64,000 bases of DNA from Brevibacillus sp. DP1.3A (GCF_013284245.2 NZ_CP085876.1:2101501-2165500); one strand, 5' to 3'; positions 44,623 to 52,640 are shown, counted from the first letter of the stretch. A program made the numbers and translations. Notes: generated from the sequence alone by a model not told the origin.

Positions 44623-45696
44623 ATGCTTTCGAAACGGGTAATCGGCATTTTAACCTGGCGGGAAGGTGTACGCTTTGAGGAGCCAGATTATTTGCGAAAG
44701 CTGGTTCAAACAGGGCAAAAGCTAGGCGCGGAAATCTACCTGTTTTCGCATCAGGACGTCAATGTTCCCGCAAGAAAGATCAAGGGCTTCATCCCAAAAC
44801 CGAACGGGGGGTGGATAAGTAAATCGTTCCCTTGGCCAGAAGTTGTAATCGATCGGTACCGCCGCAGGGTAAAGGAGTATATCCGGCTAAGGAATAGCGA
44901 TCTGTTTTTCTTTGCAAACAGTCCGTTCAGTAAGAAATGGAGAGTGACGAATCTGCTCGCTTCCGATGAACGCGTCAAACGCTGGATTCCGGAGACGCAT
45001 ATTTACGAAAAAGGCTTGGTCCGAAACATGCTCGCACGCCATGGGCTTGTCTATGTCAAGCCAGGCAATGGCACAGGGGGAAGAAGCATCCTCAGAGTGA
45101 AGAGCAGCGGCAAGGAGTATAGCCTCTCTGGACGTGACAAAAAGCATAACTATCGTGTTGCCCGGATTGATACGGTGGAAGGCGTGGAAAAATGGGTCAA
45201 AACGTGGGTGGAGGAACAGCGTATTCGCGATGGTAATTTCCTGGTGCAACAAGGATTGGACCTAGGACTGCTACGCAAGCATGTCGTCGATGTCCGGCTA
45301 TTGATTCAAAAAGACGAGCGTGGGGAGTGGGCGGTGACAGGCTGCGCAGTACGCATGGGAGAGAACGGCAGTGCTACTTCCAATTTGCATGGTGGAGGCA
45401 AAGCGATTCCCTTTGAATGGTTTATGTCCAGGCGATTTGGAGGGGAGCGGGGAGAGCTGATCAAACAGGAATGTTATCGGCTTGCTTTTGATGTAGCAAA
45501 CACGCTCGAGGACTATTTCGGCCGCATGATGGAATTCGGACTGGACATTGGGGTGGATGTGGACGGACGTGCGTGGTTAATCGAAGTGAACCCCAAGCCG
45601 GGGAGAGAGGTTTTTCGCCAGATGGGTGACATGGCGCTATACAAAAAGGCGATAGCTCGTCCCGTTCAATTTGCGCTGTATTTGGCCCGGAACTAG
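44623..45696 (+). CDS. YheC/YheD-family spore-coat-associated ATP-grasp protein
   Basis: A 357-residue protein matching the YheC/YheD family, found with the endospore coat of Bacillus. The N-terminal half has GILTWREGVRFEEPDYLRKL, FIPKPNGGW and WPEVVIDRYRRR. The ATP-grasp part shows YVKPGNGTGGRSILRVK (the ATP loop), HVVDVRLLIQKDERGEW, and the metal site GLDIGVDVDGRAWLIEVNPKPG. Substrates are unknown. The gene is the passenger of the recombinase element and ends 28 bases before the right junction. Link to sporulation is known for the family, not shown here. Confidence 0.88.
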   Translation: MLSKRVIGILTWREGVRFEEPDYLRKLVQTGQKLGAEIYLFSHQDVNVPARKIKGFIPKPNGGWISKSFPWPEVVIDRYRRRVKEYIRLRNSDLFFFANSPFSKKWRVTNLLASDERVKRWIPETHIYEKGLVRNMLARHGLVYVKPGNGTGGRSILRVKSSGKEYSLSGRDKKHNYRVARIDTVEGVEKWVKTWVEEQRIRDGNFLVQQGLDLGLLRKHVVDVRLLIQKDERGEWAVTGCAVRMGENGSATSNLHGGGKAIPFEWFMSRRFGGERGELIKQECYRLAFDVANTLEDYFGRMMEFGLDIGVDVDGRAWLIEVNPKPGREVFRQMGDMALYKKAIARPVQFALYLARN

Positions 45697-46189
45697 GCTC
45701 GTTTTTTGTCTCTTTGAACACAGGTGGAGAACCGACGCTAATGACCCATTCTCCTACTTTTGTATGAGAGGAGTTGCCGAGTGGCAGCGGATATAGCTTG
45801 CAGTCTGCATCAATTTTGATGACGGCGTAATCCCGGACTCGATCAGCTATAATGCGTTTGGCTTCAAACACTCTACCGTTATATAGCTTCACGAAAATGT
45901 TTTTGGATTTGCCGATGACATGCTCGCTCGTCAAGATATACCCTTTCGGATGAAAAAGAAATCCGGAGCCAAAGCTTCGTTCCATGGGTGGAGAATTATC
46001 TTCATGATCAATGAGGCTGCGAATTAACGAATCCACGTCTTTGGAATGGGGAGCATCTTCGGTCACGATGGAGACTACTCCCTCTTGAACTCGCTCGACA
46101 ATGGGAACGAAGAAATTAAATGGGTGCAGACTGCTGCTGCTCACAGGGTACTTTACCCGCGTATATTGGGACCATTTTTTACTTTTCAC
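45461..46189 (-). pseudogene. Trypsin-like serine protease, 5' part (catalytic His and Asp), truncated by the element
   Basis: The minus-strand frame starts at GTG 46189, 6 bases after GGGGGAG, and encodes 155 residues of an S1C protease up to VGEWVISVGSP at 45725. His lies in GYILTSEHVIGKS and Asp in VRDYAVIKID. The frame then runs 88 codons into the element, ending at 45461 with an unrelated low-complexity tail antisense to the YheC/YheD gene. The catalytic Ser is missing, so the chain made now should be inactive. No signal peptide or membrane span is seen, so the intact enzyme would be cytosolic or in the spore. Confidence 0.88.
45725..45733. other. Right attachment junction (attR-like)
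   Basis: TGGAGAACC on the plus strand marks where the element meets the protease 5' part. It encodes Gly-Ser-Pro on the minus strand, as does the left copy at 42497-42505, so recombination anywhere within the repeat keeps the frame. Confidence 0.7.
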
Positions 46190-46435
46190 CGATCTCTCCC
46201 CCTACAGCAGATAGGTATGTATCATCTTATGGGGAGCGGAGGGGGAAGGGACGCCCAATTTCTAGTCGAGTGTTTGGATATATCATTAATTTTGATTGAT
46301 ATAATAAAGAAATAGCATTGGTATAATTATTTGAATGCCTTTATAATAACATGTAGTTAAAGAATATTTTGAACATAAAGGCTAAGTCCTAGCCGCTAGA
46401 GAGAGAAAAAGAACGGTAACGGAGGATGCGAAGAG

Positions 46436-46969
46436 ATGGATGTTAAAACGATCATACTGGGTTTCTTGAGCTATGGGGAAATGAGTGGCTACGATATTAA
46501 GCAAGCGTTTACAAACAGCATTGGATTCTTTTATGACGCTAGCTTTGGTGCTATTTATCCAGCATTACGCAAACTGGAGGAAGAAGGCTTCGTAACGAAG
46601 CAAGAAATCATTCAGTCTGGCAAGCCGAACAAGATTTTGTACCGTATTACAGAAGCCGGAAAACAATCTTTCCGTCAAGAAATCCAGACGCCTATCTTGC
46701 CGCCAGTATTGCGTTCAGACATGCTGGTTAAGATTTTCTTCGGCAAGAGCCGCACGATCGACGAGCAAAAGGATTTGCTAGAGGGCTGTTTGGATACACA
46801 ACGTCAATTGCTCCAACAAAGTAAGGCCTCTTATAAAAAGCTGGAAATGAATTTTGACGAATATCAACGTTTTTGCTGGGAGTATACCATTCATCATCTG
46901 GAGTCAACGATTTCCTTTATGGAACAAAAAATGACTTCCTTGTTGAAACAACCAGCTTATTCCGTTTAG
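46436..46969 (+). CDS. PadR-family transcriptional regulator
   Basis: A 177-residue regulator with the PadR winged helix at the N-terminus: IILGFLSYGEMSGYDIKQAF, GFFYDASFGAIYPALRKLEEEGFVTKQ, and NKILYRITEAGKQSFRQEI. The C-terminal half is the helical dimerisation domain of the Vir-like class, with a second conserved stretch RSDMLVKIFFGKSRTIDEQ. Targets are not adjacent in an obvious way. It has its own terminator. The 246-base upstream gap is AT-rich and shared with the split protease gene; TATAAT at 46321-46326 lacks a good -35 box. Confidence 0.9.
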   Translation: MDVKTIILGFLSYGEMSGYDIKQAFTNSIGFFYDASFGAIYPALRKLEEEGFVTKQEIIQSGKPNKILYRITEAGKQSFRQEIQTPILPPVLRSDMLVKIFFGKSRTIDEQKDLLEGCLDTQRQLLQQSKASYKKLEMNFDEYQRFCWEYTIHHLESTISFMEQKMTSLLKQPAYSV

Positions 46970-46976
46970 CCACATA

Positions 46977-47024
46977 AAGCGAAGGGCTCATGTCTTGTGA
47001 ACAATGAGCCCTTCGCTTATTTTC
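46977..47024. terminator. Bidirectional terminator between PadR and aminopeptidase genes
   Basis: AAGCGAAGGGCTCAT pairs perfectly with ATGAGCCCTTCGCTT across a 12-base loop. The genes converge on it. Confidence 0.88.
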
Positions 47025-47026
47025 AT

Positions 47027-48139
47027 TTATTTAAGGTTTTCTGGATTGAGGCATTCGAGCTCAGGTACAACGAAACGTCCGTCTTTGCGGATCAGGCGAT
47101 CGTCGAACCAAATTTCTCCACCGCCCCACTCAGGACGTTGAATCATAACCAGGTCCCAGTGCACGGAGGATTTGTTTCCGTTAAATGCTTCATCGTAAGC
47201 CTGTCCTGGTGTAAAGTGGAAGCTTCCATCGATTTTTTCGTCGAAGAGGATGTCTTTCATCGGGTTTTGGATGTACGGATTCACACCAATCGCAAATTCT
47301 CCAACGAATCTGGCACCTTCATCAGTATCAAAGATTTCATTGATCTTCTCTGTATCGTTTGCAGTTGCTTCGACGATTTTTCCATCTTTGAAGGTCAGCT
47401 TGATATTGTCGTATGTAAAGCCTTGGTAAGGAGATGGCGTGTTGTACGCGATCGTACCGTTGACGGAATCACGGACAGGAGCAGTAAATACTTCTCCGTC
47501 AGGGATGTTGGCTTCACCTGCACATTTGATTGCCGGAATATCTTTGATGGAGAAGGTCAGATCGGTGCCTGGCCCTACGATACGTACCTTGTCGGTTTTC
47601 TCCATCAGCTCGACCAAGCTGTCCATGGCTGTATCCATTTTGCCGTAATCAAGCGTGCACACTTTGAAATAGAAATCTTCGAAAGCGGCGGTGCTCATGT
47701 TAGCCAACTGAGCCATAGATGCATTTGGATAGCGAAGCACGACCCATTTGGTATGCGGTACGCGAATGTCCAGTACAGGACGCGCTAGCAGCTTGGAGTG
47801 AAGCTGCATTTTGTCTCCAGGCACATCGGAGAGCTCACTGATGTTGTCTCCGCCACGAATGCCAATGTAGCAATCCATTTGCTTCATGAAAGCCACATCT
47901 GCTTCACGCATGATACCCAACTGTGTTTCGTTGGCACCCATCAAGAGTTCGCGCTGAACGGATTGGTCGATCAGTTGGACAAACGGATTTCCCCCGGCTT
48001 CGTATACCTTGGCAATTACGGCTTTTGTCAGATCGGTAACGTTGCCAATGGAGTAAATTAAAACGTTTTCACCAGGCTTGACAGTCACTGAATAATTGAC
48101 GAGGACGTCAGCCAGTTTTTCAATTCTTGGATCTTTCAT
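47027..48139 (-). CDS. M29-family aminopeptidase (AmpS-like)
   Basis: A 370-residue metallo-aminopeptidase of the M29 (thermophilic aminopeptidase) family, which acts on N-terminal residues of peptides in the cytosol. The N-terminal domain has ADVLVNYSVTVKPGENVLI, and the metal-binding domain shows IPDGEVFTAPVRDSVNGTIAYN, VGEFAIGVNPYI, and HWDLVMIQRPEWGGGEIWFDD, holding the Glu, His and Asp ligands. MKDPRIEKLADVL is the usual family start (48139); a 10-residue longer frame from ATG 48169 is possible. It belongs to the Bacillus AmpS group. Confidence 0.92.
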   Translation of the reverse strand: MKDPRIEKLADVLVNYSVTVKPGENVLIYSIGNVTDLTKAVIAKVYEAGGNPFVQLIDQSVQRELLMGANETQLGIMREADVAFMKQMDCYIGIRGGDNISELSDVPGDKMQLHSKLLARPVLDIRVPHTKWVVLRYPNASMAQLANMSTAAFEDFYFKVCTLDYGKMDTAMDSLVELMEKTDKVRIVGPGTDLTFSIKDIPAIKCAGEANIPDGEVFTAPVRDSVNGTIAYNTPSPYQGFTYDNIKLTFKDGKIVEATANDTEKINEIFDTDEGARFVGEFAIGVNPYIQNPMKDILFDEKIDGSFHFTPGQAYDEAFNGNKSSVHWDLVMIQRPEWGGGEIWFDDRLIRKDGRFVVPELECLNPENLK

Positions 48140-48195
48140 AGGAAGGGGATCCCTCACTTTCCATATCATTCTTATCTATTGTACACAACTCAAAT

Positions 48196-48228
48196 AGAAA
48201 AAAGCTACCCACTGGCGAGGGTAGCTTG
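48196..48228 (-). terminator. Terminator of the YjcZ-like small gene
   Basis: On the minus strand AGCTACCC pairs with GGGTAGCT and is followed by TTTTTC, 85-110 bases after the small gene's stop codon. Confidence 0.75.
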
Positions 48229-48312
48229 CGGAGGAAACGCGCTTGAAGGATTCGGTACTTCATGTATATGCAACGGCCTGCTAAATATGGCTATATCTTC
48301 GGGGAAGAAAGA

Positions 48313-48405
48313 TTAGTCGCAGCTGCACCCGATAATAACCAGCAGGATGAAAAGAATCAAAACCAGAGTGAAGCCGTCGAATTCTCCATTAAAGATGCCG
48401 CTCAT
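48313..48405 (-). CDS. YjcZ-family tiny sporulation protein
   Basis: A 30-residue protein, beginning MSGIFNGEFDGFTLVLILF and ending in IIGCSCD. It consists of a short polar head, one hydrophobic helix (TLVLILFILLVII) and a Cys-containing tail, the pattern of the tiny transmembrane YjcZ/TIGR01732 family of spore-formers. AGGAGG lies 11 bases before the ATG on the minus strand, and the hairpin at 48196-48228 follows. These proteins are made during sporulation; their function is unclear. Confidence 0.8.
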   Translation of the reverse strand: MSGIFNGEFDGFTLVLILFILLVIIGCSCD

Positions 48406-48630
48406 CGAATAAACATCCTCCTCATATGTGTGTTAAGCCTCTTGTGCTTACATCTACAACATATGGGTGATGGCATAGGACCGAACCGGGCATCCGCCCA
48501 TTTTTAAGAAAATTGTTTGGGGAATCTCTCTTTTTCATACTCTTGCAGTTCTCGATGTTTATTATTCTGAAAAGCAGGAAAAGCTAGAGGATACCAAAAG
48601 ACTTTGCAAGTATGAAAGGATGTTTATGTG

Positions 48631-48864
48631 ATGCAAAGATCATTATCGAGCCTGCAGCATGATTTGGTCCAAATTACGATTAATGTTGGAGAAGAATTTA
48701 AATCCATTGTGTGGAAAGCGCAGTACGATATGGACTTCAATACAGAGTGTCTGTTTTGTTTTTCCGAGCAAATTACCGGCTACCGTGTAGAAGATGAAGA
48801 CGGAAAAGCGGGGAAAGTCGCTGTTTGTCCGCATTGTGAAAAAGTAAACGCCATCTACGCGTGA
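48631..48864 (+). CDS. Small zinc-motif protein of unknown function
   Basis: A 77-residue protein with two CxxC pairs, CLFCFSEQ near residue 42 and CPHCEKVN near 69, which should form a zinc ribbon. The N-terminus is a beta-rich segment (LVQITINVGEEFKSIVWKAQYDM). No family is recognised. ATG 48631 is 8 bases after GAAAGGATG; GTG 48628 is a poorer alternative. It is a single-gene unit closed by its own terminator. Confidence 0.72.
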   Translation: MQRSLSSLQHDLVQITINVGEEFKSIVWKAQYDMDFNTECLFCFSEQITGYRVEDEDGKAGKVAVCPHCEKVNAIYA

Positions 48865-48886
48865 AATTGAAGTTTGATCACAAAGG

Positions 48887-48919
48887 AAAGACGATGCTGC
48901 TTGCTAGCATCGTCTTTTT
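48887..48919 (+). terminator. Terminator of the small zinc-motif gene
   Basis: AAAGACGATGCT pairs with AGCATCGTCTTT, followed by TT. Confidence 0.88.
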
Positions 48920-49002
48920 AGTATGTTTAAGTTGTTGCAAGTTTTAAAAGGTATCGATGAACGCACAAAGCTGGTGACCTTGACAACGCCTACCCAGTCG
49001 GA

Positions 49003-49096
49003 ACTTCAAAAAGGGGACCACGCTTGTCGAACACTTCTTCCTAGAGAAACTTCCGCCCGTAGGGTGGCTTTGGCTCGACGGTCCCCTTTTTGAAGT
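49003..49096. repeat. 94-base inverted-repeat element in an intergenic gap
   Basis: ACTTCAAAAAGGGGACC (49003-49019) is perfectly complementary to GGTCCCCTTTTTGAAGT (49080-49096). The 60-base loop contains a further CCGCCC/GGGTGG pairing. It lies in the 428-base gap 48865-49292 and has no clear target-site duplication. It may be a small repetitive (MITE- or REP-like) element or a processed RNA structure. Other copies are not present in this window. Confidence 0.6.
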
Positions 49097-49171
49097 GGAG
49101 ACGGACAGTCAATCCCCCGGCTGGTGTGTCAGAGTCGAAGAGAACTGTGCTTTTTCTTCTCCTCCACTATG

Positions 49172-49201
49172 TTGACTCTAGTCTATATCTGACTCTATAT
49201 C
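49172..49201 (+). promoter_or_regulatory. Possible promoter of the zinc-finger gene at 49293
   Basis: TTGACT (49172-49177) and TATATC (49196-49201) are 18 bases apart, about 90 bases before the start codon. A small CCTGCT/AGCAGG hairpin lies between. Confidence 0.4.
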
Positions 49202-49292
49202 CACCAAGTACCACCTGCTCTTTAGCAGGATTGAAAGGAGGCTTCTCGAATAGTATGAGAGGCATACATAAGTAGATATAGGGGTGAACACC

Positions 49293-49691
49293 GTGCAAAA
49301 GAAATGCAGCCGCTGCGGGAACGAAATGGAGATCGAGCTGCGCAACGTCGTGTACCGGAAACGGGTTAAAATTATGAATGTACCTGTACACGTCTGCGTG
49401 GACGAAGACTGCGACCATTCCCAAGTGGTAGATGTGATTAAGAATGATTTGAAGTCACTCATGGAGGAACTGGGCCAACATCCGCAGCGCCAGGCAATCG
49501 AATTCGAAGAAATGTCAGAGTTATCCAACTTATTGGTATTGATTGCTAATGAGAAGGTGAATTCGACCGTAAGAGAATTACTTGGTGAAAAAGTCAACGA
49601 GCTATTGGATCTGTTTTTGTTGGCGCAGTCCCTTGGCGATGAAAAATGGATGCTGGAGCTACGCGAACGTCTAACGAAAATTATGGTGTAA
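49293..49691 (+). CDS. YgiT-like zinc-finger protein of unknown function
   Basis: A 132-residue protein. The N-terminus has a zinc-finger pattern: CSRCGNEMEIELRNVVYRKR, then VPVHVCVDEDCDHSQVVD, giving four cysteines spaced as in YgiT/MqsA-type fingers. The C-terminal 80 residues are helical and acidic without a recognised helix-turn-helix. GTG 49293 is chosen because GGGG is 8 bases upstream; GTG 49284 overlaps that site. No toxin gene is adjacent, so a toxin-antitoxin role is not supported. Confidence 0.7.
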   Translation: MQKKCSRCGNEMEIELRNVVYRKRVKIMNVPVHVCVDEDCDHSQVVDVIKNDLKSLMEELGQHPQRQAIEFEEMSELSNLLVLIANEKVNSTVRELLGEKVNELLDLFLLAQSLGDEKWMLELRERLTKIMV

Positions 49692-49695
49692 GGAT

Positions 49696-49729
49696 AAAGA
49701 GATGCCTAGTAGAAAGGTATCTCTTTTTT
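49696..49729 (+). terminator. Terminator of the zinc-finger gene
   Basis: AAAGAGATGCCT pairs with AGGTATCTCTTT (one mismatch) and is followed by TTTT. Confidence 0.8.
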
Positions 49730-49813
49730 CGTTTCTCCACTGCACCGCAAATGTAGACTTTGCTGCTTGGACTTATGTATACTGATAGGCACATGAGATA
49801 AGGAGAGATGAAC

Positions 49814-50140
49814 ATGTCACAAAAACAGCTTCACTCCATAGAAGAACTGGATGAGTTCGTAGCGAAAAATGGGAAAAAGCTTTTGTTTAAGCATAGCACG
49901 ATCTGCCCAATCAGTACGTCCGCTTATGAAGAGTTTCAGGCGTATTTGCTGGACAATCAAGTGGATTCTGCGGTCATTCTGGTACGGGAGGATCGCCCTG
50001 TCTCCAACGCCGTAGCAGATCGTTTTTCCATCAAACACGAATCTCCGCAAATCTTTTTGCTGGAAGACGGAGAAGTAAAATGGCACACGTCTCACTGGAA
50101 AATTACAAAGGACGCGATTGGTCAGGCGCTTAACGCGTAA
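49814..50140 (+). CDS. ytxJ: Bacillithiol-associated redox protein YtxJ
   Basis: A 108-residue thioredoxin-fold protein. The single-Cys active site TICPIST (a CPxS motif) near residue 33 and the cis-Pro segment HESPQIFLLEDGEVKW match the YtxJ family, proposed monothiol bacilliredoxins that remove bacillithiol from proteins. ATG 49814 is preferred because GGAG is 8 bases upstream; ATG 49808 is only 2 bases from it. It is a single gene between two terminators. Confidence 0.9.
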   Translation: MSQKQLHSIEELDEFVAKNGKKLLFKHSTICPISTSAYEEFQAYLLDNQVDSAVILVREDRPVSNAVADRFSIKHESPQIFLLEDGEVKWHTSHWKITKDAIGQALNA

Positions 50141-50144
50141 TCAA

Positions 50145-50187
50145 AAAGCCGGGACACCCGATAAGCGAGGTGAAAACCGGCTTTTTG
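50145..50187. terminator. Terminator after ytxJ
   Basis: AAAAAGCCGG pairs with CCGGCTTTTT across a 24-base loop. It lies between convergent genes. Confidence 0.8.
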
Positions 50188-50213
50188 CATGGAGAAAAAG
50201 AGGGCTGGAGAGA

Positions 50214-52370
50214 CTATTCCCAGAATAGCTCCAACTTGTCTCCACTTTTCAATTCTGTCTGGAAGTTGGCTTGTTCGCCGTTGACGAGCATGACGAATCC
50301 AGAGATACTCTCACGGTCGGGCTTTTCCAAGGAAACATCGACAAAACGAAAGACGTCGCTAAACACAGGGGCAGACGCAGGTGAGGATTTTACCATGATG
50401 TCGGCACCTTCGCTCACGGGATCAGAGGCATTCGCCGCTTTTCCGTCTACCGTAATCGATACCTGTGCGACAGGCAATACGACCCGTTCACCATTGAAGT
50501 GGACGATCATTGTCTCCTGTACCCATTCTTCCAAGGGGATGACATCCTGAATGGAAGGAGCGGTGATTTCATCTTGCCGGTATACGAGGACATCGCCTTG
50601 CCGGACGACATCTGTCAAGGCAACTGGCCTTCCGTTCAACTCGATCACCTCGATATGGGACGGAATCGTGTAATCTTGTCCATTCACAGAAAAATGTAAG
50701 CCTGATTCCACTGATGCTTTTATTTCAGCGAGCTCTACTACCTCATATACTGTGCGGGGGAGACGGATGTCCACCTCGGCACGATCTGCGATTAATGTAT
50801 CGAGAGTGGCAGCGGCTCCGTTTACAAGAACGACTGGACCGAGCGAGTAGGGACGGTCATTGCAAATCACCTCAAACGTGTCCAGCTCATCGAATAAATC
50901 TTTGGCAAACACACGTGCATCATCGCCATTTGTACCTGCCACTACGGTGATTTGGTCCCCGTCATTGATTGGCGTGTCGAGACTGACGCTCTCTCCGTTG
51001 CGCTCCATCACCGGCGCCGTACCATGTCCACCCGGAATCATTTTCATCCGTCCATTTACGGTGACTGTCATGGCCAATCCGGGGCGACCATACAGACGGC
51101 GGATATCCAGTCCGGATGCAATGAGCGCATCACCCAACGTCATTTTTCGTAAATCGAAGATGCGCACAGGAGCGTCATTGACTGTAACGGTTACATAGCG
51201 CAACGGATGACGGCGCGCAGCAACAGCAATACCGACTGGCGTTACGAACTCAGGTCCACTGAGCGCAGGATTGTCTCCGACGTACTGTTTGATCGCATCG
51301 CCGCCTCTGACAGCAACACGGGCGGCAGGAATATTCAAGACCTGAGCGACTTTTCCAGTAAGCCCAGGAGTGAGGCTGCCGCCACCGATCAGCATGACCG
51401 CTTGCGGAGCTTTTCCGTTGAGCTCCAATATTTTGAAGGCAATTTTATCGGCGAGTTGCTGGATGTCTGCTTCAATCGCACTCGTTACCTCGGCAGCGCT
51501 CATCGTATGCTCCATGCCAAGAATGTCGGTGAAGGTGACAGATTCCTCAGTGGATAAGAGACGCTTCACTTCTTCTGCCATCGGAAAATCCATGAGAAAG
51601 GCGTTCATGAGTGCATCTGTGATTTCATCGCCTGCAACAGGCACCATGCCGTAGGCGGTAATCGCGCCTTCCTCAGTCAGCGCTACGTCAGAAGTACCTG
51701 CACCGATGTCCACCAATGCGATATTCAGTCGGCGCATGGTCACAGGAATCAGGACGTTAATCGCCGCAATCGGCTCAAGCGTCAATGCCTGCATTTCCAG
51801 ATCGCATCGTTTCAAAGCAGCGATCAGCGAGTCGACAACCACACGTGGAAGGAAAGTTGCGATCACATCTGCACTTGCTATGTCACCCCGCTGGTCAATC
51901 AGACTCCCGATCAACTCTCCATCCAGATGGTAATGGACGACGCTGTAACCGACGCAATAATAGCGGGTGACGTCTTGATCCTTTAGCTCTTGGGCTAATG
52001 CGGATTGGGCCTCCTGTACAGCGGAAAACTCCAAAGCGATAACATCTTCACGCGAGATGAAGGCATGTCTGGCTAACGGCATATCCACACGAACGCGACG
52101 GGTGCGCAATGACCGACCGGCAGCAGCGACCGCTACCTGATGCAGTTTTCCATATTTTCCTTCCAGCTCTTCTTTTATTTGTTGAATCACCTTAGCTACG
52201 GCGACAATATCGTGAATTTGCCCATCGAGCATGGAGCGTTCATCGTGCTCTCGAATTGCGCAGTCCAATACGCGGTACTGCTCTCCGGTCGTTTCCACGA
52301 TCAGACCGACGACGCTGCGTGTTCCAATATCTAATGAAAAAATAAGCTCAGGGGCTGTGATGTCAGACAA
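50214..52370 (-). CDS. FtsA-like actin-fold ATPase with long C-terminal extension
   Basis: A 718-residue protein. Residues 1-380 are an FtsA/PilM actin fold: IFSLDIGTRSVVGLIVE (phosphate 1), the 1C-type insert around 85-160, NIALVDIGAGTSDVALTEEG (phosphate 2), and AVMLIGGGSLTPGL (adenosine). The rest is a string of short beta-grasp-like or SLBB-like repeats, for example VTVTVNDAPVRIFDL, LAMTVTVNGRMKMIPGG and LHFSVNGQDYTIPSH. True FtsA is about 420 residues and adjoins ftsZ; here neither holds, so this is a paralog of uncertain role in envelope or division. The start is TTG 52370 after AAGGAGTGA. Confidence 0.82.
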   Translation of the reverse strand: MSDITAPELIFSLDIGTRSVVGLIVETTGEQYRVLDCAIREHDERSMLDGQIHDIVAVAKVIQQIKEELEGKYGKLHQVAVAAAGRSLRTRRVRVDMPLARHAFISREDVIALEFSAVQEAQSALAQELKDQDVTRYYCVGYSVVHYHLDGELIGSLIDQRGDIASADVIATFLPRVVVDSLIAALKRCDLEMQALTLEPIAAINVLIPVTMRRLNIALVDIGAGTSDVALTEEGAITAYGMVPVAGDEITDALMNAFLMDFPMAEEVKRLLSTEESVTFTDILGMEHTMSAAEVTSAIEADIQQLADKIAFKILELNGKAPQAVMLIGGGSLTPGLTGKVAQVLNIPAARVAVRGGDAIKQYVGDNPALSGPEFVTPVGIAVAARRHPLRYVTVTVNDAPVRIFDLRKMTLGDALIASGLDIRRLYGRPGLAMTVTVNGRMKMIPGGHGTAPVMERNGESVSLDTPINDGDQITVVAGTNGDDARVFAKDLFDELDTFEVICNDRPYSLGPVVLVNGAAATLDTLIADRAEVDIRLPRTVYEVVELAEIKASVESGLHFSVNGQDYTIPSHIEVIELNGRPVALTDVVRQGDVLVYRQDEITAPSIQDVIPLEEWVQETMIVHFNGERVVLPVAQVSITVDGKAANASDPVSEGADIMVKSSPASAPVFSDVFRFVDVSLEKPDRESISGFVMLVNGEQANFQTELKSGDKLELFWE

Positions 52371-52604
52371 AAGTAGGTCACTCCTTGTAAGAGGTTGTTC
52401 AAAAAGTCTTTACAATACTTATCGGTGATTTTGGACTGTATCGGAAAGGAACATTCACTTTTAGCTAGAACATATATCCAAAACTATTCGATTCGAAAGG
52501 GAAAGAATCCTGTCGAATCAAGGAATCTTCTTCGGTTTGACGAATAATTGGAAAAGATAAAAAAACAGAAAAAATTTACTTTCGCGCTTTTTGGCGCTAA
52601 ACTG

Positions 52605-52633
52605 CTGACAAGGGTGTTTGAATCGATTATAAT
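52605..52633 (+). promoter_or_regulatory. Sigma-A promoter of aroA
   Basis: CTGACA (52605-52610) and a perfect TATAAT (52628-52633) are 17 bases apart. The rest of the 314-base gap 52371-52684 holds a GATTCGA repeat pair near 52487-52520 and the palindrome at 52641-52654. Confidence 0.8.
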
Positions 52634-52640
52634 TACCCTA

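Larger units (their letters stand above)
42506..45733. mobile_element. 3.2-kb serine-recombinase element inserted in a protease gene
   Basis: A 3,228-base insertion, with ends uncertain by up to 9 bases, splits a trypsin-like protease gene. It contains a large serine recombinase (minus), an HxlR-family regulator (minus) and a YheC/YheD ATP-grasp protein (plus), with almost no spare sequence: the outer genes stop about 30 bases from each junction. It has no phage structural, replication or transfer genes. The circle junction would read ACAGGTGG-AGAA-CCAACTGT (G or A at one position), an inverted repeat suitable for an attP core. Excision would rebuild the protease frame exactly. Confidence 0.82.

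Noticed and set aside
49236..49275. Six-codon peptide after GAAAGGAGG as a leader peptide
   Set aside because: The spacing to the ATG is 13 bases and the codons (MRGIHK) show no attenuator-type run.
49293..49691. MqsA/YgiT antitoxin of a toxin-antitoxin pair
   Set aside because: No helix-turn-helix domain and no toxin-sized partner gene are adjacent.
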